This document shows positions 15,820 through 24,659 of a stretch of 29,397 nucleotides of DNA, piece by piece. Each line of letters begins with the position of its first letter. The first letter of the stretch is position 1. The notes under the pieces are model-generated. The model did no database searches, was not told where the DNA came from, and saw only the letters and a list, made by a program, of their open reading frames with translations. The stretch comes from a virus. The DNA is taken from positions 1 to 29,397 of IMG/VR virus record IMGVR_UViG_3300025286_000091; one strand, written 5' to 3'. The position numbers and the translations under genes were made by a program.

Positions 15820-16179
15820 ATGGCTGATATATGGTTGCCTATGTCGGCAGGTCAATCTCATATAGCTAAAAAATATGTAGATAGTCACGCCACACAGGAT
15901 CCAACCGTATTTATTGTAGGACCACAAGGTGGGGAGCAACCAATCAAAATACCGGATGCTCCTCATCTGGATCCTATTCAGCTAAAAGACATTCTCGAAT
16001 GGCAGGATGAGGTAGCTCACGATAAGCATAAAGAGCAGCAGGCTAAAGAATCAGAAAAGGCTAAAATAAGAAATCAGCCAGGTTTTTCTGATAAACTTGG
16101 AGATGCCAAGGCTGCTATGGTGGCAAGATCGGATTGGGCAAGGAATAAAAAATTAGGTAAAAACACTCAATATTTTTAA
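15820..16179 (+). CDS. Hypothetical protein of the head-tail module (119 aa)
   Basis: The ATG directly follows the previous stop codon (TAAATG), so translation is probably coupled. The N-terminal half contains short strands (PTVFIVGPQGGEQPIKI). The C-terminal half is a highly charged, probably helical stretch (residues about 55-110, rich in Lys, Glu, Gln and Ala) ending GKNTQYF. No membrane segment or catalytic motif is seen. The position between the putative decoration and adaptor genes suggests a minor virion or assembly protein. I do not recognise a family. Confidence 0.7.
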   Translation: MADIWLPMSAGQSHIAKKYVDSHATQDPTVFIVGPQGGEQPIKIPDAPHLDPIQLKDILEWQDEVAHDKHKEQQAKESEKAKIRNQPGFSDKLGDAKAAMVARSDWARNKKLGKNTQYF

Positions 16180-16182
16180 AAA

Positions 16183-17460
16183 ATGGCAATATTACAATCA
16201 GAAACCAGAGAATCAATAAGACAGGCCATAGGAGAGCATCTTGGCGCTGTGTACATTGGTGTTGCTAACGGATCTACAAGCACAAGTACGTTAGTCGATA
16301 GTGCTGGACTCATAGGTGGAGATGACGACTATATAGGCAAATGGATACTTGTGACTGATGCTTCAGATGGAACAACTGTAAATATCAGAAGAATTACCGA
16401 TTATACAGCTAGCAGTACAACTTTATCTTTTGCTACTGCTATGTCATTTACTCCTGCTAGCTCAGATACTTATGAATTATGGGATGCAGAGTTTAATCCT
16501 GAAAGAATAAACAGAATAATTAATGACTGCATATCCGAAATATCAGATAGAGTCCTGGTTCCAGATGAAGATACTTCTTTATATGGAGATATGAACCAGC
16601 AAACCTATACAATACCTTCAAATATTTCAATGATTTCAAAAATACAGTACAGGGCATCTGTAGATTCGGAAAAACTTAATGATGCCAATTCTTCAGACTG
16701 GACTGCCGGTACATATACCACAGTTTCCTCAGATACTGTTCAATACAGAGAAGGAACTAACTCTTTAAACTTGCTTAATGCTAGTGCAAGCATAGCTGAC
16801 GGAACTCCATTGGCCTATTCAAATGCAACAAGCGCTACCAATATAAGCGATATGGATAAGATTGAGTTTTGGATAAAAAGCTCATCTGCTCTAACTGCTA
16901 GTAGCCTGGAACTGGAATTATATGAAACAAGCGTTTCAGGAACTAAAAGAGAAACCTTATCTTTGCCAGCTATTTCGGCTAGAACCTGGACTAGAGTTGA
17001 ATTGTCCCTATCTAATCCTGAACTAGATACATCCATACAAGCCGTACAATTCGTTTCTAACCACGCTTCAGAGTTGGATAGTGCTGAACTATGGGTAGAC
17101 GAGATTAGGGCGTACAGGACTGAAACAGAGCATTATGAAACTTTAGATAATTATTTATGGAAAGTTAACAGGGAAGATAGAACTCTGCACATAACATCCC
17201 AAGGCAGGGGAAAAGTATTTAATAAAAAGATAAAAATTGTAGGTTTTGACAAGCCTGCCACTTTATCTGCCGACAGTACAGCCTGTGAAGTGAATCCTAG
17301 TTTGATTATATATCTGGCAGCATACAGATTACTTATGTCAATTAGTGGAGGTAGAGTAACTGATCCTGATGATAGTAGAACAGCAGCAGGTCAATACAGA
17401 GCATTAGCTGAAAGGATACTTAGTGGATTATCTACACCACAAGGAGTTCCAACAGTATAA
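16183..17460 (+). CDS. Head-tail adaptor-like protein with jelly-roll insertion (425 aa)
   Basis: The N-terminal helix (SETRESIRQAIGEHL), a segment FNPERINRIINDCISEISDRVL and the C-terminal helices (NPSLIIYLAAYRLLMSISGG ... AGQYRALAERILSGL) form the helix set of phage head-tail adaptor proteins (gp4/gp11-like in podoviruses), which sit below the portal. Between them lie two beta inserts: one after residue 25 (STSTSTLVDS ... RRITDYTASSTTLSF) and a larger one (about 165-310) whose W-T-A-G-T-Y ... YREGTNSLNLL pattern resembles carbohydrate-binding jelly-roll domains. The insert may protrude from the neck and touch the host surface. The gene overlaps the next by TAATG. The adaptor role is an inference from the helix layout and gene order. 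Confidence 0.6.
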   Translation: MAILQSETRESIRQAIGEHLGAVYIGVANGSTSTSTLVDSAGLIGGDDDYIGKWILVTDASDGTTVNIRRITDYTASSTTLSFATAMSFTPASSDTYELWDAEFNPERINRIINDCISEISDRVLVPDEDTSLYGDMNQQTYTIPSNISMISKIQYRASVDSEKLNDANSSDWTAGTYTTVSSDTVQYREGTNSLNLLNASASIADGTPLAYSNATSATNISDMDKIEFWIKSSSALTASSLELELYETSVSGTKRETLSLPAISARTWTRVELSLSNPELDTSIQAVQFVSNHASELDSAELWVDEIRAYRTETEHYETLDNYLWKVNREDRTLHITSQGRGKVFNKKIKIVGFDKPATLSADSTACEVNPSLIIYLAAYRLLMSISGGRVTDPDDSRTAAGQYRALAERILSGLSTPQGVPTV

Positions 17461-19349
17461 TGGTTACTTCGGTAGGAAGCGTAATAGACAGAAACGAAAT
17501 TCTGTTGAATGGACACAGATTTCCTATAAAAAGTCCACCTAGAAGGGTTCTTACTTCATTATTTGCTCCAAAAATAAGCATAGGTGAGTCGGATCAGACT
17601 GCTGCTCAACATATATCTACAGTATCTTTTAGCGATTTTAGAGGTGGAATAGGAATAGAAAGAGGTGTTGATTCTTCTACAATAGACAGAGCTTGGTGGG
17701 CGACAACCCAGTTAAGGTTCAGAGAACACCTGGTTCTTCCTCCGTTGACAACTGCAACTGCTGCATCAGGTGAATCCGGCAAGGTGCAGACGATACACGA
17801 TCTAAATAACGAAATCTACGCTGCCTTTGGAACTAAGATAATGAAGTATGCTAACACAGACACTTGGGGAAGCTCCCTGCACACACTTCAGGGAGATGCT
17901 ACTGATGTAATCAAGGTTAGGATAAGCAACACGGCTTATCTTGTCTGGGCATCAAATACGGCAGGATATACTTATACTTCAAATGGGAGCAGCTTTACTA
18001 ACAAGGCTAATACAGTATTTAAACCTAAATATTTTGCATATTGGAATAATTTGCTGTGGGGAATAACCGAAGATGGACTGTTGGGTTATTCTTCAAACTT
18101 AACTTCCTGGACAAATGATGCACAATTACAGTTGCCTGACGATCACGTTACAGCTTTATTTGTAGGCAGGGATTCAAGCGCCAATCCTGTATTGTATGCA
18201 AATACGAAAGTAGGATTGTTCGTTCACGACAACACAAATACCAAATGGCTTGAAACTGAAATAGGACTTCCTTTTAACGAATTTGCAGGATTAAGCTCTT
18301 TAAAATGGAGAGATTCGGTATATTTTCCTGTAGGATTAGCTGTTTACAAGTATAAAGTTGGAGAAACAAGCACGTTGCAGGTTGTAGGCCCTGACAGGGA
18401 TCACGGTCTGCCTTCATCTTATAGAGGAACAATAAGGCAACTTGTTGGAACCCACAATGATTTAATAGCTCTCGTAGACGGAACAACAGGAAATGAGGGT
18501 GATATATGGGCAACAGGTTCATCCCAAACCGGACACAGGAGCCAGGTTATCGAGGCATCAGGCCTCAGTTCCCTACTTGGATATAACGAATTAGGTTGGG
18601 AGGTAAAATGGGCAGGAACAACATCTCAACAAGCTGCTACTGCTGCTCACGTTAGTTCAGCATACGATGAATACAGATTATGGTTTGCTGCAACAGATAC
18701 TATTTATTTTACTGCTTTAAGCGAAGATGTAATTAATCCTGACCAGATAACCGATTTTAAGTTTGATACTGCCGGGGAACTTCAAACACCAGACTTTGAT
18801 GCAAACGACATTACTTCAACTAAACTAGCCTTAAAATTAAAAGTTCAGACTTCTCATTGTTCAAGCACAGAAACTGTAGCTGTAGCTTACGCAACAAATG
18901 GAAGTACATCATTTACAAGTCTTGGCTCTATAACATCAGACGGAGTTACAGAATATGATTTTCCAAGTTCTGCTACACCTGCTGGTTTAGAATTTAAATC
19001 AATTAGGTTTAAATTAACTTTGGCTAGGGGAAGTACAAGCACAAAGGTATCTCCTGATATCAACAGGTTTGAAATGCAGTTTAGACGAAAGCTGGAAGCA
19101 AAATATGGTTGGCAGGTAACTATAGACTTAACTAGGCCTAGAGGTAAAAAGGGATATAAAGGGAAAACGCCAACACAATTAGATGATCTTTTACGAACAA
19201 TAGTAGATTCAGACACCCTACTTTCCTACACATTTAGGCACAATGATTCTAATTATACTCATTATGTAGACGTAGCTCAGTTGTCAGGATTTGAAATGAC
19301 AGGACTTGACGACAGATTTGAAAGAACTTTAACACTTTTGGAGCCGTAA
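17460..19349 (+). CDS. Tail protein, putative nozzle/beta-propeller (629 aa)
   Basis: A long, almost all-beta protein whose gene starts within the stop codon of the adaptor gene (TAATG). Residues about 110-440 show repeated blade-like strands with aromatic turns (IYAAFGTKIMKY, AYLVWASNTAGYTYTS, YFAYWNNLLWGITEDGLLGY, VLYANTKVGLFVHD), as expected of a beta-propeller. The C-terminal 90 residues form another domain (WQVTIDLTRPRG ... FERTLTLLEP) that looks like a tail-module closing domain. In podoviruses the protein after the adaptor is often the propeller-bearing tail nozzle. A minor tail protein of a long-tailed phage is the alternative. Confidence 0.6.
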   Translation: MVTSVGSVIDRNEILLNGHRFPIKSPPRRVLTSLFAPKISIGESDQTAAQHISTVSFSDFRGGIGIERGVDSSTIDRAWWATTQLRFREHLVLPPLTTATAASGESGKVQTIHDLNNEIYAAFGTKIMKYANTDTWGSSLHTLQGDATDVIKVRISNTAYLVWASNTAGYTYTSNGSSFTNKANTVFKPKYFAYWNNLLWGITEDGLLGYSSNLTSWTNDAQLQLPDDHVTALFVGRDSSANPVLYANTKVGLFVHDNTNTKWLETEIGLPFNEFAGLSSLKWRDSVYFPVGLAVYKYKVGETSTLQVVGPDRDHGLPSSYRGTIRQLVGTHNDLIALVDGTTGNEGDIWATGSSQTGHRSQVIEASGLSSLLGYNELGWEVKWAGTTSQQAATAAHVSSAYDEYRLWFAATDTIYFTALSEDVINPDQITDFKFDTAGELQTPDFDANDITSTKLALKLKVQTSHCSSTETVAVAYATNGSTSFTSLGSITSDGVTEYDFPSSATPAGLEFKSIRFKLTLARGSTSTKVSPDINRFEMQFRRKLEAKYGWQVTIDLTRPRGKKGYKGKTPTQLDDLLRTIVDSDTLLSYTFRHNDSNYTHYVDVAQLSGFEMTGLDDRFERTLTLLEP

Positions 19350-19350
19350 A

Positions 19351-19782
19351 ATGGTCACACCTGCATTTACAACTACAGCTAAAGGTCAAAGAAGGTCAAT
19401 ACCAGAGAAACCTGCTGACTTTGCAGGAAGTTTGCCTGAATATGTTGTTTATAACCAATTACTTAGATTTGGCTTAAAACCTAACCAGGATTTTCAATTT
19501 CAGACTAGGTTTGGTGGTGGTAAAATAGAACGTGGAGGTATGGTTATCGACTTTCTGTTTTCTAATCCTCCTGGATTAGCTATAAATGTACAGGGAGTTT
19601 ACTATCACTATGAGCAGGGAAGCGTAAACATAGCAAATGACTTACTTGCCAGAGAGATACTTGCAGGGGATGGTATATCTCTTATATTCTTAGATGATGA
19701 TGATGTGATGGCCGATCCCACATTTTATGTAAGAGAGGCGCTTAATTTTAAAGATTATTCTAAATATAGTTTAGGAAGATAA
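19351..19782 (+). CDS. VSR-like/PD-(D/E)XK-fold nuclease-like protein (143 aa)
   Basis: The pattern fits the restriction-endonuclease fold of the very-short-patch-repair type. There is a first helix SLPEYVVYNQLLRFGL (Glu30), then FQTRFGGGKIERGGMVIDFLF with Asp67, then LAINVQGVYYH (Gln81), and a last alpha/beta unit DLLAREILAGDGISLIFLDDDDV. In close relatives, as I remember them, an acidic residue usually precedes the VQG; here it is Asn79, so activity may be altered or lost. It lies between two tail genes with gaps of 1 nt, unusual for a nuclease. It may be a free-standing homing-type insertion, a DNA-processing enzyme or a virion-associated nuclease. Substrate is unknown. Confidence 0.6.
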   Translation: MVTPAFTTTAKGQRRSIPEKPADFAGSLPEYVVYNQLLRFGLKPNQDFQFQTRFGGGKIERGGMVIDFLFSNPPGLAINVQGVYYHYEQGSVNIANDLLAREILAGDGISLIFLDDDDVMADPTFYVREALNFKDYSKYSLGR

Positions 19783-19783
19783 T

Positions 19784-22054
19784 ATGACACGATTACAAGG
19801 ATATTTATACAACGATGCAGGAACTGCCGTAGAAGGCGCTACTGTAACAGCACTAGAAGCCGGCACTACAACCACTATTGGATCTACAGATAGCACCGAT
19901 GCCAATGGAGCCTGGCAGTTTACTTCAGGCCTAACAGGTAAAAACGTAGATGTAAAAATACAATCTGGTTCATCTATAAGATATTTAAAGCACGCAGACC
20001 ACGTTCAAGTAGAGCATATATGGGTAAGGTCTGATACAGCAGCAGGCACTCCACCCCTAAGAGTGGAAAATGCAACTAACAGCGCATCAAATATGGTGTT
20101 AGAGCTTGTTGGTGATAATTCTACAAGAGCTGATAATGATGAAATATATATATCATTTAAGATGGATGATTCTGGTGGCAACGAAACCGAGTTTGCCAGG
20201 ATAACTGCCGAAGCTAATGATGTTACAGATACTGAAGAAGATGGAGAGCTTAGATTTGGTGTAATGGTATCTGGAACTTTAACAGATGTATTTACAATTA
20301 ATTCTTCTACAGCAGGAGTAACTGATATGACACTAGACGTATCAGGAGATTTAACACTAGACGCTGATGGTGGAGATGTATTTTTCAAAGATGCTGGTAC
20401 CACATTTGGTAGTGCTACTAACAATAGTGGTAATTTAATAATTAAATCAGGAACTACTACTGCTCTTACATTTACTGGATCAAGCGTAGCTATAGCAGGT
20501 GATCTTACGATTACCGGTGATGATCTAGTAATGGGTACAAATACTAATACAGCGATACTTGTAGCAGACGGAACCAATTTTAATCCTGTAGTTCCTAGTG
20601 GGGACATAACCCTTACTAATGCAGGAGTATTTGCATTTAATGGAGCAATAATCGTAAATGCAGATATTAATGCGAGTGCTGCCATAGCAGATTCTAAATT
20701 AGCAACTATTTCAACAGCAGACAAGGTATCAGCAGCAGCAGTCCAGGTTGATGGAGCCACAGATGGAACTTCAATCACAGTTGCAACTGACGACAAAATG
20801 TTAGTTGATGATGGTGGTACAACAAAATATGTAAATGTATCACAGATTATTACAGCAGTTGGAGCAGGTGATATTACAGGTGTAACAGCAGGAGTAGGAC
20901 TTAGTGGTGGTGGTAGTTCTGGTGGTGTCACTTTAACTTTAGACTTATCAGAATTAAGTGCAGTAACACCAGCATCAGGTGATGGTCTTGCAACTGTTGA
21001 TAGTGATGGTGCAAATGAACAACTTACAACAGTAGATGCTCTTGCTACATTACACGCAGGAGATGGATTATCAGCATCAAGTGCTGTAATGGCAGTAGAT
21101 TTAGGTACTAACCCTGGTTTAGAAATATCAAGTAACAAATTGCAAATAGCCAAAGGTATATCACAACACGATACAGCACAGTTTGGTTCAGGCGTAGTGG
21201 ATGATGACTTTCTTAGAATTGATGGAACAACAGTTGAGGGTAGAAGTGCATCAGAAGTTTTATCTGATATAGGAGCAGGAGCAGCAGCAGGTAGTTCAAG
21301 TATTGTAACTACTGGAGCCTTAGATTCTGGTTCAATTACATCTGGATTTGGAAACATAGATAATGGCAGTTCGACATTAGATACAGGTGCATTAGATGCT
21401 TCTACAGGTACGTTCTCAGGAGTATTAAAAACAGATGATACTACTAATGCAACTTCAACTACAGATGGTTCACTTCAAACGGATGGTGGATTAAGCGTAG
21501 CACTAGATGCAATATTCGGAGATGACGTTACGCTGATTACAGATGCTGCTGTACTTAACTTAGGTATAGGTAGTGATGTGAGCTTAACTCACGATGGAAC
21601 TACTGGTGGTACTTTATCTGGTACTCCTATGACAATAGATTCACTAGGTGCTTCGGCACTTGCTAACGATACTTATACTGGTATTGTTCTTGGATTTATA
21701 TCAAATGAAGCTATAGCAATAGGAAATGCTGTTTATATTCATACTACTGATGGCAGGATTGGCGTAGCAGATGCCAATGCTTTATCAACTATGCCTGCTA
21801 TTGGTGTAGCTGTAACAGCAACAGGCTCTGCAGGTAATGCAGTAAAAGTATTGACACACGGAATTTATAATGATTCAGACGGATTTGGTGGAGATTTAAC
21901 TGAAGCTGCAACTATGTACTTAGGAGAAACAACAGGTGCTGTTACAGCAACTATACCTGATGCAGACGGAGATTTCGTACAGGTAATGGGTATAGCTTGT
22001 GGACCTAGAGATGTATTTATTAATCCTAGCTTAGACATAATAGAGAGGGCATAG
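19784..22054 (+). CDS. Tail fibre protein (756 aa)
   Basis: A Gly/Thr/Ser/Asp-rich, nearly helix-free protein typical of trimeric phage fibres. The first 70 residues (LQGYLYNDAGTAVEGATVTALEAG ... TDANGAWQF) are a carboxypeptidase-regulatory-like Ig domain, likely the virion-attachment part. The middle has repeats such as SGDLTLDADGGDVFFKDAG and SSVAIAGDLTITGDDL, and several Gly-rich turns. The last 140 residues form a separate domain (GNAVYIHTTDGRIGVADANA ... VQVMGIACGPRD) like those ending other environmental phage fibres. The Shine-Dalgarno site is AGGAAG. The stop codon shares its G with the GTG start of the next gene. It probably binds the host surface. Confidence 0.75.
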   Translation: MTRLQGYLYNDAGTAVEGATVTALEAGTTTTIGSTDSTDANGAWQFTSGLTGKNVDVKIQSGSSIRYLKHADHVQVEHIWVRSDTAAGTPPLRVENATNSASNMVLELVGDNSTRADNDEIYISFKMDDSGGNETEFARITAEANDVTDTEEDGELRFGVMVSGTLTDVFTINSSTAGVTDMTLDVSGDLTLDADGGDVFFKDAGTTFGSATNNSGNLIIKSGTTTALTFTGSSVAIAGDLTITGDDLVMGTNTNTAILVADGTNFNPVVPSGDITLTNAGVFAFNGAIIVNADINASAAIADSKLATISTADKVSAAAVQVDGATDGTSITVATDDKMLVDDGGTTKYVNVSQIITAVGAGDITGVTAGVGLSGGGSSGGVTLTLDLSELSAVTPASGDGLATVDSDGANEQLTTVDALATLHAGDGLSASSAVMAVDLGTNPGLEISSNKLQIAKGISQHDTAQFGSGVVDDDFLRIDGTTVEGRSASEVLSDIGAGAAAGSSSIVTTGALDSGSITSGFGNIDNGSSTLDTGALDASTGTFSGVLKTDDTTNATSTTDGSLQTDGGLSVALDAIFGDDVTLITDAAVLNLGIGSDVSLTHDGTTGGTLSGTPMTIDSLGASALANDTYTGIVLGFISNEAIAIGNAVYIHTTDGRIGVADANALSTMPAIGVAVTATGSAGNAVKVLTHGIYNDSDGFGGDLTEAATMYLGETTGAVTATIPDADGDFVQVMGIACGPRDVFINPSLDIIERA

Positions 22055-23388
22055 TGGCTAATCAGGTTGATAAACTAAACACTATATCTATAACAAGTAT
22101 TGAAAAGGTTAATACTCTTACTGATGCGAATATAGAAAAGATAAACACTTTAGAGTTTACTGGCACAGTTGATTTAGCAGTTAACACACTCTCAACCGAT
22201 GTTAGTGGAAACTCCACAAGGCATTGGGGATTATCACAGGCTTATGACGAAGATAATAATCAAATAATTTTTGCTTATGGAGATAATAACAATAGCGATT
22301 ATGGAACTGTCAGAGTGATGGCATCAGATAAAAGTTTAGGCACAGCAGTTGTCTTTAGTAATTCAGGGGAAACATATCATACGGGAGCAGTATACAATAC
22401 TTCCGATAACAGGTTGATGGTAGCCTATCATACTACGAATAACGATAACGACTATCGAATAATCGGTGGAACTATGGGTACTAAGACTGTCACTTTTGCA
22501 AGTGGTGGGCATACTGTAGTGGATGCTGGTGGTAGTGGCGTTGAAAACCAAGGAGATGCTACTGATATATGCAGTTACAATCCAACATCAAACGTTGCTA
22601 TTGTGGCTATTGAGAAGGGAGATACTTCAGGAGATCCAAATTATGTCTTTGCCTGCACCATAGATACAGCAGACGATTCCATAACAGTAGGAACTGGGCA
22701 AGAGTTTACAGATGCAGTTGTAGAGAGATTTCAATTAACTTACGACCCTGATATCGGAAAAACAGTGGCAATCTATGACAATGGAACGAAGATAGCAGCA
22801 AGGGTTATTTCATTAAGTGGCACTGGAAACAGAACGATAGCAGTAGGAACGGAGGCAGCTTATGGTAATAATTCTGGACCTGCTGGAGGTGGACAGAATC
22901 AGGGAACTTGGGCAGTCTATGATACTACGAACAATACACATCACGTTTACATAAGTGACGATTCGGCAGGGTATAAAATAGTCTATTTTACAGTTTCGGG
23001 AACTACTGTTACTTGGTGTGCGACTTCCCAAGCACACGATCCTGAAGCAACAACAGCAGCCTGTCGGGCAATTCTTTATAGTCAGTCGAGGAATAAACTT
23101 ATGGCTATTGGACATAGCAACGCATCAGGTAGTGGTACTCTGGAATTTGACATACACACATTCGCACACTCAGGTACACCTGATTCAACAAGTGGAAGTT
23201 ATACTCACGACAGTTCAACAGGAAGCACAACTATAGAGGGTAGCATCGTTACTGCACATTGTATGAACTGTGGACTAGACGGAGTAAACGCCACATCATT
23301 TGTTGGAGGAGAATTATTTTGTTATAGCTTAGATATAAGCAATGATGGTGATGATTTAAGAGCTAAAGGTTTGGAGCCGGGAACTTAA
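22054..23388 (+). CDS. Putative receptor-binding protein with beta-propeller (444 aa)
   Basis: The gene starts with GTG after GAGAGG. Residues 1-40 repeat a short unit (KLNTISITSIEKVNTLTDAN, then IEKINTLEF), a likely trimerisation or attachment stalk. The rest shows at least six units of about 50 residues with the signature Y(D/N)-x5-7-hydrophobics-A-Y: AYDEDNNQIIFAYGD, VYNTSDNRLMVAYHT, SYNPTSNVAIVAIEK, TYDPDIGKTVAIYD, VYDTTNNTHHVYISD and LYSQSRNKLMAIGH. This indicates a six- or seven-bladed propeller. Lying after the fibre gene, it is a candidate for the receptor-binding tip. The sugar or protein bound is unknown. Confidence 0.65.
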   Translation: MANQVDKLNTISITSIEKVNTLTDANIEKINTLEFTGTVDLAVNTLSTDVSGNSTRHWGLSQAYDEDNNQIIFAYGDNNNSDYGTVRVMASDKSLGTAVVFSNSGETYHTGAVYNTSDNRLMVAYHTTNNDNDYRIIGGTMGTKTVTFASGGHTVVDAGGSGVENQGDATDICSYNPTSNVAIVAIEKGDTSGDPNYVFACTIDTADDSITVGTGQEFTDAVVERFQLTYDPDIGKTVAIYDNGTKIAARVISLSGTGNRTIAVGTEAAYGNNSGPAGGGQNQGTWAVYDTTNNTHHVYISDDSAGYKIVYFTVSGTTVTWCATSQAHDPEATTAACRAILYSQSRNKLMAIGHSNASGSGTLEFDIHTFAHSGTPDSTSGSYTHDSSTGSTTIEGSIVTAHCMNCGLDGVNATSFVGGELFCYSLDISNDGDDLRAKGLEPGT

Positions 23389-23721
23389 ATGGCAACAATA
23401 TTTAAAAGAAAATCTGATAATGTCGTAACTTATTGTTTTACGAATCTTGTCGATATAAACAATATAACTTTTGATTCAAATCAATGTACCTATACTTTAA
23501 ATAATGGTGCTTCAAGTTATGTAGACGCTAATTGCAATACATCAACACACGACAGAGTTGATGATGTAACTGCTCCAACTAGCTTTTGGGGTAATTGTTT
23601 TACTTACGATACCGAGTGGGAGATACTAACAGATGTAGTTGCCCAAATAAACTCATCTAGGCAATCTATAAGAGATGCAACGGGAGATCCCTATCCTGAA
23701 GTATTAGAAGTTGAAATATAA
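23389..23721 (+). CDS. Small hypothetical protein after the receptor-binding gene (110 aa)
   Basis: The ATG follows the previous stop codon directly. The product is Asn/Asp/Thr-rich with strands in the first half and a helix near the end (EWEILTDVVAQINSSRQSIRD). Four cysteines (about residues 16, 33, 48 and 70) could form disulphides, as in extracellular tail proteins. Closeness to the receptor-binding gene suggests a small tail-tip component or fibre chaperone, but I recognise no family. Confidence 0.65.
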   Translation: MATIFKRKSDNVVTYCFTNLVDINNITFDSNQCTYTLNNGASSYVDANCNTSTHDRVDDVTAPTSFWGNCFTYDTEWEILTDVVAQINSSRQSIRDATGDPYPEVLEVEI

Positions 23722-23733
23722 GGAGGAGAAAAT

Positions 23734-23940
23734 ATGACAACAAATAACTCAACAGCTCAACCACAGGCACCTGAGATAGTGATAACTGAATCTGCCATTA
23801 AGAAAGTTATGGATACAGACCAGACATTTAAATTAAAGTGCATTGTGGAATCGTTATACGATGAACTGCAAACAATAAAACAACAACTGGCTACTTGTGG
23901 CTGTAAAAAGGAGAAAAAAAATGCCAAAACTAAAAACTAA
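23734..23940 (+). CDS. Small coiled-coil hypothetical protein (68 aa)
   Basis: It has a strong AAGGAGG site and begins the run of very small genes. The N-terminus is disordered. Residues about 24-54 are an amphipathic helix (ETA-type start, then FKLKCIVESLYDELQTIKQQL), followed by CGCKKEKK and a Lys-rich tail. The CxC plus Lys-rich end might bind metal or nucleic acid. The last 20 nt overlap the next gene, whose Shine-Dalgarno site lies within this one. Function unknown. Confidence 0.7.
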   Translation: MTTNNSTAQPQAPEIVITESAIKKVMDTDQTFKLKCIVESLYDELQTIKQQLATCGCKKEKKNAKTKN

Positions 23941-24019
23941 GAAAGGTAAGACTAAAAAATATCCTTATACCAAAAAAGGAAAGGCAGCTTATAAAGCTGC
24001 TAAAAGGAGAAAACGGTAA
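23921..24019 (+). CDS. Tiny strongly basic protein (32 aa)
   Basis: The ATG at 23921 follows AAAGGAG with a 7-nt spacer, in the +1 frame relative to the gene it overlaps. The product has about half Lys/Arg and contains KKYPYTKKGKAAYKAAKRR. A Y/F-P-Y-T-x-x-G-x-x-A-A motif of this kind recurs in tiny basic proteins of many phage genomes as I remember them, with unknown function. DNA or RNA binding is likely from the charge alone. Its stop overlaps the next start (TAATG). Size, Shine-Dalgarno site and the double overlap argue that it is real. Confidence 0.75.
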   Translation: MPKLKTKKGKTKKYPYTKKGKAAYKAAKRRKR

Positions 24020-24240
24020 TGAAATTATTTACATCTTTAATGCCGTTGATTCCACAACCATATAAAAACATAATTAAGTTTTTTATAAAGGTTCTGGATA
24101 ACGTAAATTCTAAAGAAGAATTAATCAGGATAGCTAAAAAATTTGAAGATATAACCAGGGATGACAAAATTACTGTACCTGAGTGGACTGAACTAGGTGG
24201 GAAAAAGTACCTAGGTATATTAGGTGGCAGTAAGAAATAG
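24019..24240 (+). CDS. Small hypothetical protein near the holin-like gene (73 aa)
   Basis: It starts in the previous stop (TAATG) with AAAAGGAG upstream. Residues about 1-27 are moderately hydrophobic and basic (LFTSLMPLIPQPYKNIIKFFIKVL) and may lie on the membrane. The rest is helical and charged, ending WTELGGKKYLGILGGSKK. It shares its last G with the GTG of the two-helix membrane protein. A lysis-associated function is possible from the neighbourhood, not from a known family. Confidence 0.65.
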   Translation: MKLFTSLMPLIPQPYKNIIKFFIKVLDNVNSKEELIRIAKKFEDITRDDKITVPEWTELGGKKYLGILGGSKK

Positions 24241-24413
24241 TGGGGAAGCTCAGGCCTCAGATCCTTACAGCTATTCTCTGTGCAACTTTCTTCAGCATTG
24301 TCGCTATATGGATAGGTTGGCAAATGGAAGCAACGGAAATAATTACAGCAGTAATCGGTGGAATATTTGGATTTTTGGGTGGTGTATCATTAAAGGTACT
24401 TGAAAATGAGTGA
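24240..24413 (+). CDS. Two-helix membrane protein, holin candidate (57 aa)
   Basis: The GTG start shares its first base with the upstream TAG. The product has a short basic N-terminus (MGKLRPQ), a first membrane helix (about residues 8-27, with LCATFFSIVAIWIGW), a two- to three-residue acidic turn (MEATE) and a second helix (about 34-53, IITAVIGGIFGFLGGVSL), ending in a charged tail. This is the topology of small class II holins, which open the cytoplasmic membrane at lysis. No endolysin is adjacent, so the call is tentative. The end overlaps the next small gene by 8 nt. Confidence 0.55.
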   Translation: MGKLRPQILTAILCATFFSIVAIWIGWQMEATEIITAVIGGIFGFLGGVSLKVLENE

Positions 24414-24495
24414 CAAGTGGAAATCTAGAATAGGGATTATAATCGTAATTGTTTCTATACTAGCAATGTGGTTAGTAGCAATATTATCTAAATAA
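24406..24495 (+). CDS. 29-residue single-pass membrane peptide
   Basis: The ATG lies inside the end of the holin-like gene and the stop overlaps the next ATG (TAATG). The product has a charged N-terminus (MSDKWKSR) and one membrane helix (IGIIIVIVSILAMWLVAIL). It might modulate the holin (an antiholin-like role) or be a small toxin-like or assembly peptide. No separate Shine-Dalgarno site is evident, so translation would depend on coupling. Confidence 0.5.
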   Translation: MSDKWKSRIGIIIVIVSILAMWLVAILSK

Positions 24496-24653
24496 TGAGT
24501 GAGATTAAATGCGACTTCTGTAAAGAAGCAGAGGCAACAAAAAAAGACTACAGGATAAAGAAAAAGAAGTATCAGTTTTCAGATAGATACTTAGTGTGTC
24601 AAAGTTGTCTGTGGCTAACTGATAAACAACTAACAAAATTAAAATTTTGGTAA
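24495..24653 (+). CDS. Small zinc-ribbon protein (52 aa)
   Basis: It begins within the previous stop codon. Two Cys-x-x-Cys pairs (Cys6/Cys9 and Cys35/Cys38) are separated by a basic strand-like segment (KKDYRIKKKKYQF), the arrangement of a single zinc ribbon. Such proteins bind DNA, RNA or proteins. Its place amid membrane-protein genes is unusual. Family and target are not recognised. Confidence 0.65.
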   Translation: MSEIKCDFCKEAEATKKDYRIKKKKYQFSDRYLVCQSCLWLTDKQLTKLKFW

Positions 24654-24659
24654 AAAATA

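Noticed and set aside
20005-21357. 450-residue open frame on the minus strand opposite the fibre gene
   Set aside because: It lies wholly inside the fibre gene, has the Val/Ser/Pro/Thr bias of a reversed repetitive Thr/Gly/Asp-rich gene, lacks a ribosome-binding site and runs against all flanking genes.
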